Shown piece after piece: positions 1-10,907 of a stretch of 64,000 nucleotides of DNA. The notes beneath the pieces are model-generated. The model searched no databases. It had not been told where the DNA came from and saw only the letters and a program-made list of their open reading frames with translations. The position numbers and the translations under genes were made by a program. The number at the start of each line of letters is the position of its first letter. Position 1 is the first letter of the stretch. The DNA lies in assembly GCA_028095005.1 (NCBI GenBank), contig CM051462.1, forward strand, positions 81,045,846 through 81,109,845, given 5' to 3'. This stretch comes from Rhynchospora pubera. Its lineage: Eukaryota; Streptophyta; Magnoliopsida; Poales; Cyperaceae.

Positions 1-726
1 TGTATGTGACTTTTTTTTATAATAGAATCATTTACATTTTTTTACTCTTTGTTATTTCTCTTCAATCTGGAATTGTGGTGATTCTTGCTTGGACCATAGA
101 GCATGTTTAACCCTACAATTGAATAACAGCTGATGATTAATTAATAGTAATGAGTACATTTGTTGAACACATTTAAATTTCATCTTCCATGTTTCAATAG
201 CATACAATTTTATTGGAGAGGCATGACAGTTGCATAAGCATGTAAACCAGAACTTTAGTGAACCTATACACAAAAAGTATTTCTCATTAACGTAGTAATT
301 CTGCTATATGTTTTGTTTTGCATATCTTCAAAGTTCAGAATCTTGAACAATGCCATGTCCGGCCACAAATAGCCATAGCTTGGCTGAAAGGATACATAGT
401 CTTTTTCTCTCTCACGCACAAGAAAGAAAAAGAAAGAATTTATTGATTTCATATTTTCCTAATTGTCCCTCCCAATAACTTCAGCAATTCCCCTTTAGTT
501 ACGATAGGAATGATTTTGCATTGTACTTCTCCACAGAAAAAGGATAGCCAATATTTCACGTCCTATATGAGTGCCAAACCCTCATAGGCACACACAAAAT
601 ATGCTTAGTTAAAAACTTAAAATGACACTATATAATATGTATATAGTACCTCTGGTCATTCATTTTTACTTATTTTTTTTTAAAAAATATGGAAGAGTAG
701 ACTATTTGATAACGAGTGGAAATGAA
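1..726. other. AT-rich sequence, no gene recognised
   Basis: No reading frame here resembles a known family, and I see no repeat with clear ends. It may be flank or intron of the bHLH fragment that follows. Confidence 0.4.
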
Positions 727-1383
727 ATTCTGGTGTAGGTTAAGAAAGAGGAGAAGTTTGAGGATGAGGTACCTACAAGAACTGGTACCAGGTTGCAATA
801 AAGTCACTAGAAAGGCTGCTATGCTAGATGAATTTATTAACTTTGTCCAGCCCCTACAGAGACAAGTTGAGGTATGACTGACTAATTTATCTATGTATAT
901 ATTCTCTTGACAATATATGTTGTTTCTGACAAATTAATTTTTATACATCTTTCCACAGTTATTAATATTTCCAACTCCGTGTATAATTTCTATCAATGAA
1001 AACTTGAAGTCGTGAATCCAACGGTGGACATTGACATTGATGGTTTTATCAGTACACAACTATACGACTCTCTTACACATTCTCAAAAATCAGAAACCAA
1101 ATTAATTTTTTTATTTTTTAGAGTTATAATTGAAAACTTGCTTCACAGTTTTACTGTTTTTCAAATGATCCCAAGCAATACCAGTTGCCTACCTATGGTA
1201 AATATACTAATTAAATCTTTAAATCTATCTTTGCTTCAATTCAGCTCATTACAACGGCCTGCTAATTGCTATGCTTTTCAAGTACCTATTGAATACCCGA
1301 ATCCTGCCATCAATGGCTGCATTACCGAACAAGTCTCAGCCTTTGATATTGAGGATCAATATCTCAGTGTGAGTACTAGCTGA
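727..1383 (+). pseudogene. bHLH transcription factor fragment (BEE/CIB-like), degraded
   Basis: At about 748-871 one frame reads RMRYLQELVPGCNKVTRKA followed by MLDEFINFVQPLQRQVE. This is the first helix end, loop and second helix of plant bHLH factors of the BEE/CIB/bHLH49-77 group (usual form LVPGCNKVTGKA, MLDEIINYVQSLQ). It ends at a splice donor (GT at 872), and an acceptor lies at 957-958. Downstream, NPTVDIDIDGFIS (from about 1015) corresponds to the stretch that follows the second helix in this group. The basic region is shifted out of frame near 745, there is no upstream start, and the next exon is only partly recognisable. A weak C-terminal similarity may lie at 1240-1370. It is a gene remnant, perhaps carried in by a mobile element, and no longer codes for a DNA-binding protein. 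Confidence 0.75.
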
Positions 1384-2284
1384 CATATCATTTGAGATGT
1401 AATTATACTTCCAATTAGTTGCATTGCATCTTATAATCCATATCATTAATTCATGTTTTATAAGAGCAATAATTAACAAGCTTGCAAGAGACAATAAATC
1501 TATTTTGTTTTATTTTCAGTCTTGCTCATTAATTTTTACATTAAAAAAATATAAACTAGATTAATCCACTAGAACCAACAATGTGTGTATAGAATCTCAT
1601 TTTTATCTTGAAATAAGAATGTGGAATGTGATAATAATCTGCAATTCTATCAACAATATTGAGAATGCAGAATGAGTATAGAAAAGGCTACAACAATCTC
1701 TGATATACGGAATGTGATAATGTGCACAATGCACCTGTATGCAAAATGACTCCACTAAATCATATTTTGGAACTTTTTTCTTTTATTTTTTAGGCACTCT
1801 TTATATATTTCTCTATTACTCTTCATTTAGTAGGGTGCTTCCTTCTTTTGTAAAATTAGACTTGCCGAAACGATACTATTCAAGAGTTAAGACTGACTAT
1901 TGATATATCTTTTTCCAGTTTAAAAAGTTTATGTACATTATATTCTCATGGAACTCTCATGGTGTCTGATTTTGCACTAACTACTTCAGTACAACAAATC
2001 AAGGTATTTTTATCTATATGAAGTATTTCTGAAATTTAGAAATTTACAATTTTATATGATGTATTGTATTCTCTTAAAATAGAAGCATCCATTAAATGTT
2101 TACCATACTGAGGATGAGGCATCTTTGTTTTGTATCAATTGCCTTCAATTACAAAGAGTGTTGTCCAGGCAAGCACCCTTAAAATCAGTGAATAATTTGT
2201 TGCTAGATCTTATGGGAATAGTTAATACCAACAGAGGTACCAGTAGGTCGAATTCACTTTAGTCACAGGAAAAAAATTCCTTAT
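1384..2284. other. AT-rich sequence, no gene recognised
   Basis: Probably the decayed downstream part or introns of the bHLH fragment. No frame longer than about 60 codons is convincing. Confidence 0.35.
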
Positions 2285-2451
2285 TGGGCTGTTTGGATCG
2301 CTTAGGAATTTGGAGAATTTGGAAAAGTTGCAATTCCTAGGAATAAATTTATTGGAAAGTGTGTAACTTTGTGAAGAGTATGGATTGTTTATAATAAATT
2401 TATGGTAGGAAGATGAAATTTCCCAAATTCTTTGGGGAATCCAAACAGCCC
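2285..2451. mobile_element. MITE with GGGCTGTTTGGAT termini
   Basis: The left end GGGCTGTTTGGATC is mirrored by GGGGAATCCAAACAGCCCC on the right. The internal words TGTGTAACTTTGTGAAGAG and ATTGTTTATAATAAATTTA recur in elements at 20843, 24551, 35638, 37073 and 54762, so this is one family of about 130-170 bp. The 37073 copy has a TAA target-site duplication, which suggests the PIF/Harbinger (Tourist-like) group. Confidence 0.65.
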
Positions 2452-2629
2452 CTATGGGAATAGTGAATATATACCAACAGAGGTATTAGAAGCTCAAATT
2501 CACATTTCTCATAGGAAAAAAAATTCCAGGCGCATCATCTTACAGATCACCCAAGAAACACATGTATTTAAACATCTTGGGTTCACCTTTTTTTTTCAGT
2601 TTCAATAGTGAATCACTACAACAGAAAAA

Positions 2630-2870
2630 AAATTTTACGGCACCACATTTACATCAGTTTTTTGGAAACATGCTGTAAAAAATGCGGAGTGGCATTTTAG
2701 TAAATAAAAAGAAGTTTATTTATGGCGGTTAATAAAAGTAGGCGCAGACAAAGGGTTCAGAGACAAGAGAAAAAAAAATTCGCTGATATTTTACCGCGGT
2801 TATTGAAAGAACCGCCATAAATAATATTTTTTACACCAGATTCTTTAATAACTGCCGTAAAAACTTGATT
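2630..2870. repeat. CACTA left subterminal repeat array
   Basis: Several copies of a GGCGGTTA / TAACCGCC-type 8-10-mer occur in both orientations, for example TATGGCGGTTAATAAA near 2722 and GAACCGCCATAAATAA near 2808. The same words recur at 13675-13960 inside the opposite end. Confidence 0.7.
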
Positions 2871-4095
2871 CCAAAAAAAAAACAGAAATTGATCCCTGGC
2901 TCCCCGCTGGCCGCTGCTGTGTGTACTGTAGGTGTTATTATTATTTATTTATTTTTGGAAAAGATATGTGTTCGAATAGATTAGCCAATTTCGTCTTAAA
3001 TAAAGAGTAAAGTAAGATTAAGAAGTATTTTCATTAACTAAAAAAAAATAATAACATGTATTGCCGACATATTGGCTCTATAAAAGCCTTTCTTTGGATG
3101 TTTCATCATTTCATTGTATTGCAGAAAGCAAAATAAATAAAAAAAAAGCGGACCACTTATATAAGAAATCCTAATTAAAAAGTAAGCATAATTGTTGTTT
3201 TTTATCACCTTTAATTATATGAAAAAATTCAATATTAAACTTATATATTAAACACGTATATTTCATATTTGAGCTCACATAGTTATTTTTATTTCTCACC
3301 TTTAAAGTCTAGTTATGTATTTTCAGGACTAATTTTTTTTATTGTGCCCAGGTTGGACATCTAATTTTCTTTCTCTTTTTTTTTTGGGTCTAACTTTATG
3401 CCCATGCTTAAATTTTTTCTAGATCCATCCCTGGAGCGTATTATTAAACATATATTAAACATATAGAATAAAATGTGTATTAAACGTACATTTCATGCCT
3501 TTTATTTCATTTTATATTAATGGCGCTATGATCAATCCCTCCCTCACACACAGCCTGTACTAACCATGGTTCTGAAAATCGGAATCGGACTCTTGGTCCA
3601 AAGAGTCAACTCGGGTGAATCGGATCGAAAAATCGGATTTTTACAAAAATCATGTTTTATGCATTTAAAATTAAGAAAAAAATATAATAAATTTGGAAAA
3701 TTATAAAAATCAAAGATTAGAAGTATAAAATCAATTAAAATATAAAATATATATAATTTAGGAAGCCATTTTGATATGTCAGATTTTTTCAGAAAAATAA
3801 ATATTAAAAATAATTAAAACAAATTTCATGATTAGTAAAATATTTTTATAAAAATATTTTTTGATAAGCAAATTTTCACTAAAATACCTTAATATATCAG
3901 CTAGGATCGTAGAATAAAAAAAAATTTAAAAATGCCTTTGGATCTTTGTTTTGATCAAGCATGTTTTTCTTTAAATTTATTTTCATTTTAGAATAATCTG
4001 GACTGTCCGATTCTTAAAATATACATGAACTGGACATTTACAGTTGGACCTTTCTTCTCCACTCATTTTTTTCCCGTGTCCCATGCCTTGCAATT

Positions 4096-4390
4096 CCGAA
4101 ATTAATTAATATAAAAATTTAGACACAAAAAATTTTAATATACAGAATTATTATTTTTTTTTAATAAGAAGAAAGTTCCAACGCGTTTCAGAAGGGAGTA
4201 TTCGAATTCCCCTCCGTACGCGTTTATAAAACGCGCTCCAGGGCTCCGAACGCGTTTTATAAACGCGTACGAGGGAGAGATAAGTTCGCCTCTTCAGTTA
4301 CGCCTTTTGAGGAGCTGACAGCTTCGTACGCGTTTATAAAACGCGTTCGGAGCTCTGGAGCGCGTTTTATAAACGCGTAGGAAGGTGGTA
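4096..4390 (+). repeat. Mutator-like left TIR with palindromic ACGCG/TATAAA modules
   Basis: Pairs with 10620-10907. The outer 100 bp is AT-rich. The inner part has four palindromic modules of the form ACGCGTTTATAAAACGCG (at about 4219, 4248, 4328 and 4361), in alternating orientation and separated by CTCCAGGGCTCCG-like spacers. Each module contains a TATAAA core, so the TIR could supply promoters, as TIRs do in several Mutator elements; that role is an inference. Confidence 0.85.
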
Positions 4391-5322
4391 ATTTTTCGAA
4401 AACGAGTTCTGATCGTTTTTTTTTTTCTTTCTTCGTCGCTTCAGTCAGTCCAGAGAAGAGAAAAAGAAAAAAAGAGAGAAGAGAAGAGAAGGAAGAAGAG
4501 AAGGAAGAAGAGAGAAGAGAGAAGAGAAGGAAGAAGAGAAAGAAAGTTGCGGCCGGAGAAAGAGAGAAGAGAAGGGAGAAAAGAGGTTGCCGTGCGAAGG
4601 TGGTTGCCGTGCGAAGAGAAGAGGAGTTCGAAAGACAACGTACGCCGATATCGAGGTTTTGATTTTGCATTTACTGAAAATTATGGATATTATTGAAATT
4701 GTGGAAATTAGAGGATTATTATTGTGGATTATTATTGAAATTTGTATGGAAATTGTGGAAATTGTGGAAATTGTATGGATGATTATGGAAATTGTGGAAA
4801 TTGTGGAAATTTGTTATGGAAATTATTGAAATTGTATGGATGATTATGGAAATTGTGCATTTACCTATTTGTATGGATTATTATGGAAATTGTGGAAATT
4901 GTGGAAATTTGTATGGAAATTTGTATGGAATTTGTATGGAAATTGGACATTTTAATAAAGTGAGTACACAATTTTAGTAACGTAAATTGTATGGAATTAT
5001 TGGAAATATTATTGGACATGGAATTACTGTAAATTGTAACGTAAATGTTCATGAAATTTTTACGGAATTTAGTGGAATTTCTATGGAAATTGTGTAGGAA
5101 TTTATTGTCAAATTACTGTAATCTGTATGCAAATTGAATGGAAATTAGTCGAAATTTTAGTAAATTTTATGGAATTAGTGGAAATTGTATGCAAAAGTAA
5201 TTATTGTAAAAATGTCAATTACATAAAAAAAATTTTGGTTTTGTTCGTTTTTGTCCAATTAGCTAAAAAATTATTAAATTCATTGTTGTTTTAAATTGTT
5301 GTTCTTATATTATTTGAATCAG
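4391..5322 (+). other. Leader of the PMD gene: polypurine tract and ATTGTGGAA repeats
   Basis: 4440-4600 is almost pure purine (GAGAAGAGAAGGAAGAAGAG-type). 4660-5200 is an imperfect array of ATTGTGGAAATT / TTGTATGGAAATT units about 12-13 bp long. The first PMD ATG follows a plausible acceptor (TTGAATCAG at 5314-5322), so this stretch is probably 5' UTR plus a leader intron. Frames crossing it are low-complexity. Confidence 0.5.
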
Positions 5323-8300
5323 ATGAGTTCAGCAGAAGATGAGGCTGGTCCTTCTGGTGCTTCACCACCTCCCACCGAAGCACCCCCCACCGAAACAGCC
5401 TCCACCCAACCTCGGCCAAAAAGACGTAGGCGTCGCGCAGCCCGTCCGAGCGCGCAAAATGTCATTCCACCTGTGCAACCGGCCAACGCAGAAAACCAAC
5501 AGGTTTTGTTTGTTACGGATAACGAGCATCTCGTTGGTTTGTCTTTTGAGGAGGTAATAGATTGTTTTATGTTAATTTATATTTTTTTATTTAATAATTT
5601 AGATTTCTTAATAGACTTATAAATTGTATTAAATGTTTATTATAATTAGTAGTAAAAAATTAATCGAAAATGCTTATTATAAATTGTATTATAAATTGTA
5701 TTTATTGTAAATGTTTGCTTATAATATTTTTATGTTCAATGTAATAAATTGTATTTATTTTAAATGCTTGTAAATGCTTAAAAATTGTATTAAAAATTGC
5801 AGCGTGAAAAACATTTGGAGTTGAGATCGCACAAGCGAACAATTAAGGTGGACGAACGGATTGAGGGAAGGCTGATCAAACTGGGGCTCAGTCACATTAT
5901 GAAGGTGAAGCATGTCAACGTCGACATGCCATTACTGAACGCAATGGTCGAGTTTTGGCGTCCGGAGACGCATAGTTTCCATTTTCCCGTTGGAGAGATG
6001 ACCGTTACTCTACAGGTAATTTATTTAAACTTGATATTAATTTTTTTTAATATGATTTTCCTATTAATTTTCACAATTAATTCTAACATATAATTTTCGT
6101 ATTAATTTTCACAATTAATTCTAACATTAATTTAAACTTTATATTTAAAATTCAAATTTGAATATTAATTTTCGTAATATTAACATGACACAAATTGCAA
6201 TATTTACATGACATAAATTTAACGTTTTTGTAATTGTTACCAGGATGTTGCCTTCTTATATGGTTTGCGCTCGACGGGCATTCCAGTTAGATCGAATACG
6301 AGAGGGCCCTGGGAGGAAAAGATTCGTGCAAATCTTTATCCTCATGAAGATTTGGGAGAGTGGCACCGAGAAAGGAGTAGCAGGGAGTAAGTGAAAAAAA
6401 TAAGAATGCAATATTGATTTTGCATATTCAATATATGCATTGCTTACTTGTATTGATTATTTTAAATTTGTGCAATGCAGGGGCAATGTTGTTGTGGGCA
6501 ACAACATCAAGTTGAAATGGTTGCGGCAAAATTGCGGGATGGCGCCACAGGCAGATGCTCCTGGTGAGGAGTTAGACCGATACACGCGTGCAGTGGCCCT
6601 AGAGCTATTTGGGACGTTGATGTTTCCCGATATTTCTCAGAATTCCGTCCCAGCATACTTTTTAGAGCTCGTATCGGTATAATTTTCTTAACTTAAATAA
6701 TATTTTTATTTGTTTACGAAAATAGTACAATTCAATGTTACAAATTCAATATTTTCATAATTTTTATTTTTATAATTTCGTTAACAGTCTAATTTTTAAG
6801 CAAAGATACTTTTGTTAAAACATATTAATACATCAGTTAGTATCGAAGATAAAGAAATTTAATTTTGTTGAAATGTTGAAATTATTATTCAATGTTGCAA
6901 TTTAATTTTGTTATTTTCAATGTTGAATTTATTTTTTTTTCAATGCGTTGTTTAATTTAAATGCAGGGCAATTTGAATGAAGTTCCGGACTTCAATTGGG
7001 GAGGTGCCACGCTTGCTTGTCTATATCGTGCTCTGGACCGTGCCTCCATGCGTTTCAAGATTGTGACGGGACCTTGGATGCTACTATTGTTTTGGGCATG
7101 GTCATACCTCCCTGTTTGTCGCCCAGAGGTTGCTCCTATCGGTGGATTAGGACAGCCTAACCTAGATTCATGTGTGCCGTTTGGCAGGTAATAATTTATA
7201 ATAATTTTTCAATAATTTTATGCAAATTACAACACATCAATCCTAACCTTCAAAATTTTCAAGAAATGGGGCGAAGCTCGGTCTTTCTCACGGAGCAAGC
7301 ACCGCGGGGCAGTGGAGAACGCACGGGACTACCTAGCCGTGTTGAACGTTGAAGACGTCAACTGGTTTCCGTACGTACTCGACAGGGCTGTCATGCCACG
7401 GGTAGCACAGGAGGGTTCCATAGCGGAGCATGTTCGGTTGCCGCTGATTTTTTACCACATTGTTGCCTACTACTACCCCGACCGTTGTAGGCATCAGTTT
7501 GGACTGTACCAGTTTACTCCTCCTCCACTACCTGTGGTACGTTTGGTATATTTTTCCGATTTATCATACGATCAACTTCAATTTAATTAGAGTAAAGAAC
7601 TAACGTGTTTATTTTAATAGAGTTGGGACGTGACACAGAACCTGCTGGGCTTCCAGCATGGTACCTATCGAGATCGCCCAGATTTTGCTACCATTTTTGC
7701 GAGTGCACATGCTGAGTGGACTGACGAGGCATTACAGGCACGCCAGCTGGAGACTCGATCCTGGAGTGCTACTGATACGCTGCGGTACTTCCGATGGTTT
7801 TGGCGATACGGTGCCTCCGAGAGACCCACGCCACGAGAGGATGCCGAGGCACGTCTCCAGCGCACTCAGCAGCTGCCTCTTGCTCAGAGGCAGTACACAA
7901 ACATGGGGTCCAGACTTCGCAATACGGTACATTTTAATTTTTTAAATATGGAATGTATGATTGGTAAATGGAATTGTGCAATATGTCATTATTCTCGTAA
8001 ATTGCAGGGCAACTCTGCGCTGAAGAATGCACTTCATGCATTGGGACTGGTTGTGAAGAAGGGGTGCAGAAGGTTGGGAAAGGCAATTCTCGCCAACTGT
8101 CGTTCGCAGTTGCAAGATGCTTCCATCCCTCTGAGGTAATTTTAAATAATTTAATTTTTTGATTGCGTTTTTTGCATTTTAAATTCAATAATTTATAAAT
8201 TACAGGTTGGAGGATTTGTTGGAGCAGCGAGGACTTCCAACAAATATTGAGGACATACCAGATTCTGGGGACGAGTCTTCTTCTGCACGTCCGACTGTAC

Positions 8301-9003
8301 CCACAGACCTTCAGGCGGAGGATCTGATGCATGCGGTTAGTATTCGTTCATATGCAAGTTTCAATTTTAGATACTAATTTATTTGTATTTATATTGTTTT
8401 TTTTTAATATTATAGGATGGTCGACTGAATACCGGGCGATTAGATGACATTTTAGGACCACGCACGTTCTTTCTTACTCAGTTTCCAGCCTCAGGTCCTA
8501 CTCCATCCATGCATAGTGCATCAGTATCGACCTCGCAGTTTGCTGGCATTTCTCAGGATCCCACTGGCATTTTCCAGCCTCAGGATCCTCCACCGTACTC
8601 CTTTGCACCATTTGGTATGCCTTCCTCTTTTCCTGCATTTACTGTTCCTCCATTTACTGTTCCGTCAGTGCCTACGCCTTCTTCTATTCTATCATTTGGC
8701 ACTCCGTTGGGTAGTATGGGAGGGACAGACTCGTTCAGCACTTTACTGCGGACGGCCGGAGATGAGGAGGGTGATTATGTCCCTATAGCGACTCCTCAGG
8801 ATGCTGGGCAGCCTGTTGAGTTTGGGCCCATACAGCAGGAGGCTCAGCAGGACCAGCAGGAGGACCGCCAGGAGGAGGACGATGGGGATACGGACTCCAC
8901 TGACTCGGGAGATGTTACTGCCCCGGGCATGCGAGATAGGCGTGTGGTGAGGGTGATTGACAGATTTTCACCTTCAGGACCTAGGAGGAGGCGGCGGCGT
9001 TAG
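5323..9003 (+). CDS. Plant mobile domain (PMD / MAIN-like) protein, ten exons
   Basis: Exons: 5323-5553, 5803-6015, 6244-6386, 6481-6676, 6967-7187, 7264-7536, 7621-7926, 8008-8135, 8206-8335, 8416-9003, about 809 codons. All junctions are GT-AG and keep frame except exon 5 to 6. The PMD core starts with WRPETHSFHFP (W129), the signature of the MAIN / MAIL1 / PP7-long-form group, followed by DVAFLYGL and GNNIKLKWLRQNCG. The N-terminus is acidic and Pro-rich with a basic KRRRRR signal (about residue 33). The C-terminus is Pro/Ser-rich, then acidic, and ends in six arginines. PMD proteins occur both as nuclear host factors and as transposon cargo; this one is cargo between MULE TIRs. At the exon 5/6 junction the only AG (7262-7263) gives a reading frame that soon stops, whereas splicing one base earlier would keep it open. 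This copy may therefore be inactive or mis-spliced. Its exact role in transposition is unknown. Confidence 0.85.
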
Positions 9004-9471
9004 TTATGATGATGGACTGATGATGACAGTTCTTTTTTGTTTATGGACTGATGATGGACGGATCGTTTATTTTTCGTTTATGGACTTGTGATTGACTTGT
9101 GTATTACTGATGTTGATTGACTATTTTTCGTTTATGACTTGTGATTGACTTGTGTATTTATTAGATTGTTTATTATGACTTGTGATGATTGACTTGTGTA
9201 TTATTATGACTTGGAATTTCGGAGTGCAAAGCACTACTTGAAACATAAACGTTTATGTATTGAAACGCCAATAAATGAAATACTCCAAACAACAACTTTT
9301 ATCCATTGAACGTCAACACATTAAAACCACAACTTATAGTGCAAAGCACTACAAAAAATAAAGGAAAATAAAAAACGACCATAAAAATAAAACATTGCAT
9401 TAACAATTCCAACTAAAGTACATTAACAACCATAATAATAAAACACATAAATATTACAATCATATAAATAT
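9004..9471. other. Convergent intergenic spacer in the Mutator-like element
   Basis: Holds the 3' ends of the two convergent genes. Repeated words GACTTGTGATTGACTTGTG and TGATGATGGAC lie at 9003-9210. No further gene is seen. Confidence 0.5.
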
Positions 9472-10422
9472 TTAGAGATTTTTACTATCTACATGTTGTA
9501 GAATTTCATCCCACCATGGTTGCTCATCTTCATCATTCGGTTGTTGTTGATTACTCGCACCAGTGTTGTCAGCGAACTGAGCGACTTCGTTCCAAAAAGC
9601 AGCATCATCTTCTTGTTGATTACTCGGAACACTGTTGTCAACGAATTGAGCGGCTTCGTTCCAAAAAGTCGCTTCGGTTTCTTCTTTTTCTATCTCTGCC
9701 ATTCGGCTTGCCGCAATTTGTCGAAGTTCATCCCTCTTATTCATTTCTCTCAATTTTTGCTCTGATTTTTTGAGCCTTTTTTTCCTTGCCTCTTCTTCCC
9801 TAATTTTTTGTTTACGATCTATTTCTTCATTTCTTTCTTTAATAATCCTCTGCGTCTCTATGTCCCGAGCTCTTTGTTCATTCTCGTCGTGACGTTTGTG
9901 CTCATGGTAGTGGTCACGCAATATGTTTTCTTTGTAATTGAAAACTTGAGCACACCTTGTACAGGTCACTGTGTGGTCTCCATTAAAGTTGTATATTTTC
10001 TCGTAAACGGTCCAGTGAGTTGGTTCACACGAGAGGTAGGGTTTCGGTTGTTGTTGGGGGATGGGTTGAGGTTCTGTGTAATATTTTTTGTACCAGTCAT
10101 ATCGCCTTTCTCGGTTCAGATTCTTTTCGTGTTCCTGCCATCGCCGCTCCTGGTACTCCTTCTGTTCCCTTTCCGGCCCACCATTAATGTGCCATTGGTA
10201 GTGTATTTTTAACTCGAGCACGTCTCCCTCTTCAGTCGTGTCTTCATGGATGTTGTATTTCAAAGTGCGATAACAAGAGCGACAAATTGCCTCGTATTCT
10301 CCGTTTTCTGGTTGATTTCTATTGGCAGGGTAATGGTAGAAAGCTGGCCAATACTCAATGCGGGTTGCTCTTCGATAGTTTGGAACATCATTATTTGAGT
10401 TAGAGCTATTTCCTTTGTCCAT
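9472..10422 (-). CDS. Protein with two BED-like zinc fingers and FWNE repeats
   Basis: 316 codons in one exon, ATG at 10420-10422, stop at 9472-9474, convergent with the PMD gene. Two zinc-finger-like modules are visible. One has C47-x2-C50 and H74-x3-H78 preceded by the aromatic WPAFYHYP (W25). The other has C154-x2-C157 and H171-x3-H175 preceded by HWTVYEKIYNF (W137). Order and spacing fit BED or C2H2 DNA-binding fingers. Residues 176-250 are a highly charged Glu/Lys/Arg segment likely to form a coiled coil. The C-terminus holds three aromatic-acidic units (FWNEAAQFVDN at 253, FWNEVAQFADN at 276, WWDEILQHVDS at 303); the first two come from a 69-bp tandem duplication at DNA level. I do not recognise a named family. 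A DNA-binding accessory protein of the element is the simplest guess. Confidence 0.7.
   Translation of the reverse strand: MDKGNSSNSNNDVPNYRRATRIEYWPAFYHYPANRNQPENGEYEAICRSCYRTLKYNIHEDTTEEGDVLELKIHYQWHINGGPEREQKEYQERRWQEHEKNLNRERRYDWYKKYYTEPQPIPQQQPKPYLSCEPTHWTVYEKIYNFNGDHTVTCTRCAQVFNYKENILRDHYHEHKRHDENEQRARDIETQRIIKERNEEIDRKQKIREEEARKKRLKKSEQKLREMNKRDELRQIAASRMAEIEKEETEATFWNEAAQFVDNSVPSNQQEDDAAFWNEVAQFADNTGASNQQQPNDEDEQPWWDEILQHVDSKNL
9545..9680 (-). repeat. 69-bp tandem duplication within the BED-like gene
   Basis: The words GAGCGRCTTCGTTCCAAAAAG and TTGTTGATTACTCG recur about 69 bp apart, encoding the two FWNE units 23 residues apart. The length is a multiple of three, so the frame is kept. 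Confidence 0.8.
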
Positions 10423-10619
10423 TGTACTGAAGGCTTTAACAAGAAGGAGGTAGTGGGTTTTAACAAGAAGGAGCTATTTCCTTTGGAACATCATTCAACA
10501 ATGGCTGCTTTTATAAATAATTTCAGTAGTTCAAAGATGACATTGTAACATCAAATCTTGTCATGTCTTTTGCAGTCTTTATCAGAGCATGCTTGTACTT
10601 TTTTTCCTAAAAATTAAAT
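10423..10619 (-). promoter_or_regulatory. Upstream region of the BED-like gene
   Basis: About 200 bp between the ATG and the right TIR, with the word TTTAACAAGAAGGAG duplicated (10434 and 10458). Because the gap is so short, transcription probably starts in or near the TIR with its TATAAA cores. This is inferred from position only. Confidence 0.35.
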
Positions 10620-10907
10620 AATACACCTTCCAACGCGTTTATAAAGTGCGCTCCAGAGCTTTCAACGCGTTTTATAAACGCGTACGAAGCTCTGACAAAC
10701 GAGAGGAAAGTGGACAGCATCTCTCCTTCGTACGCGTTTATAAAACGCGTTGGAAGCCCTGGAGCGCGTTTTATAAACGCGTACGGAGGGGAATTCGAAT
10801 ACTCGCTTCTGAAACGCGTTGGAACTTTCTTCTTATTAAAAAAAAATAATAATAATTGTGTATATTAAAATTTTTTGAGTATAAATTTTTATATAAAATA
10901 ATTTCGG
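10620..10907 (-). repeat. Mutator-like right TIR
   Basis: Inverse of 4096-4390. It has the same palindromic ACGCG/TATAAA modules (at about 10632, 10663, 10732 and 10765) and the same outer AT-rich 100 bp. Scattered substitutions separate the two TIRs, and the innermost spacer is the most divergent part. Confidence 0.85.

Larger units (their letters stand above)
4096..10907. mobile_element. Mutator-like element carrying PMD and BED-finger genes
   Basis: The element begins CCGAAATTAATTAAT and ends ATAAAATAATTTCGG. CTTGCAATT lies on both sides (4087-4095 and 10908-10916), a perfect 9-bp duplication, the Mutator hallmark. TIRs of about 290 bp (4096-4390 and 10620-10907) match almost throughout. 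It holds a plus-strand PMD gene (5323-9003) and a minus-strand zinc-finger gene (9472-10422) that converge on about 470 bp of AT-rich sequence. No MURA-type transposase with a DDE domain and SWIM finger is visible. It is therefore either a gene-carrying non-autonomous MULE or one whose mobility proteins are not the standard type. Confidence 0.92.

Noticed and set aside
4257..4696. Open frames on both strands across the purine-rich tract
   Set aside because: They consist of Ser/Phe/Leu or Arg/Glu/Lys low-complexity runs created by the GAGAAG repeats in the PMD leader; no domain and no conserved start.
4587..4977. Ile/Glu/Met-rich frames at 4587-4977
   Set aside because: Direct translation of the ATTGTGGAA repeat array; not protein-like.
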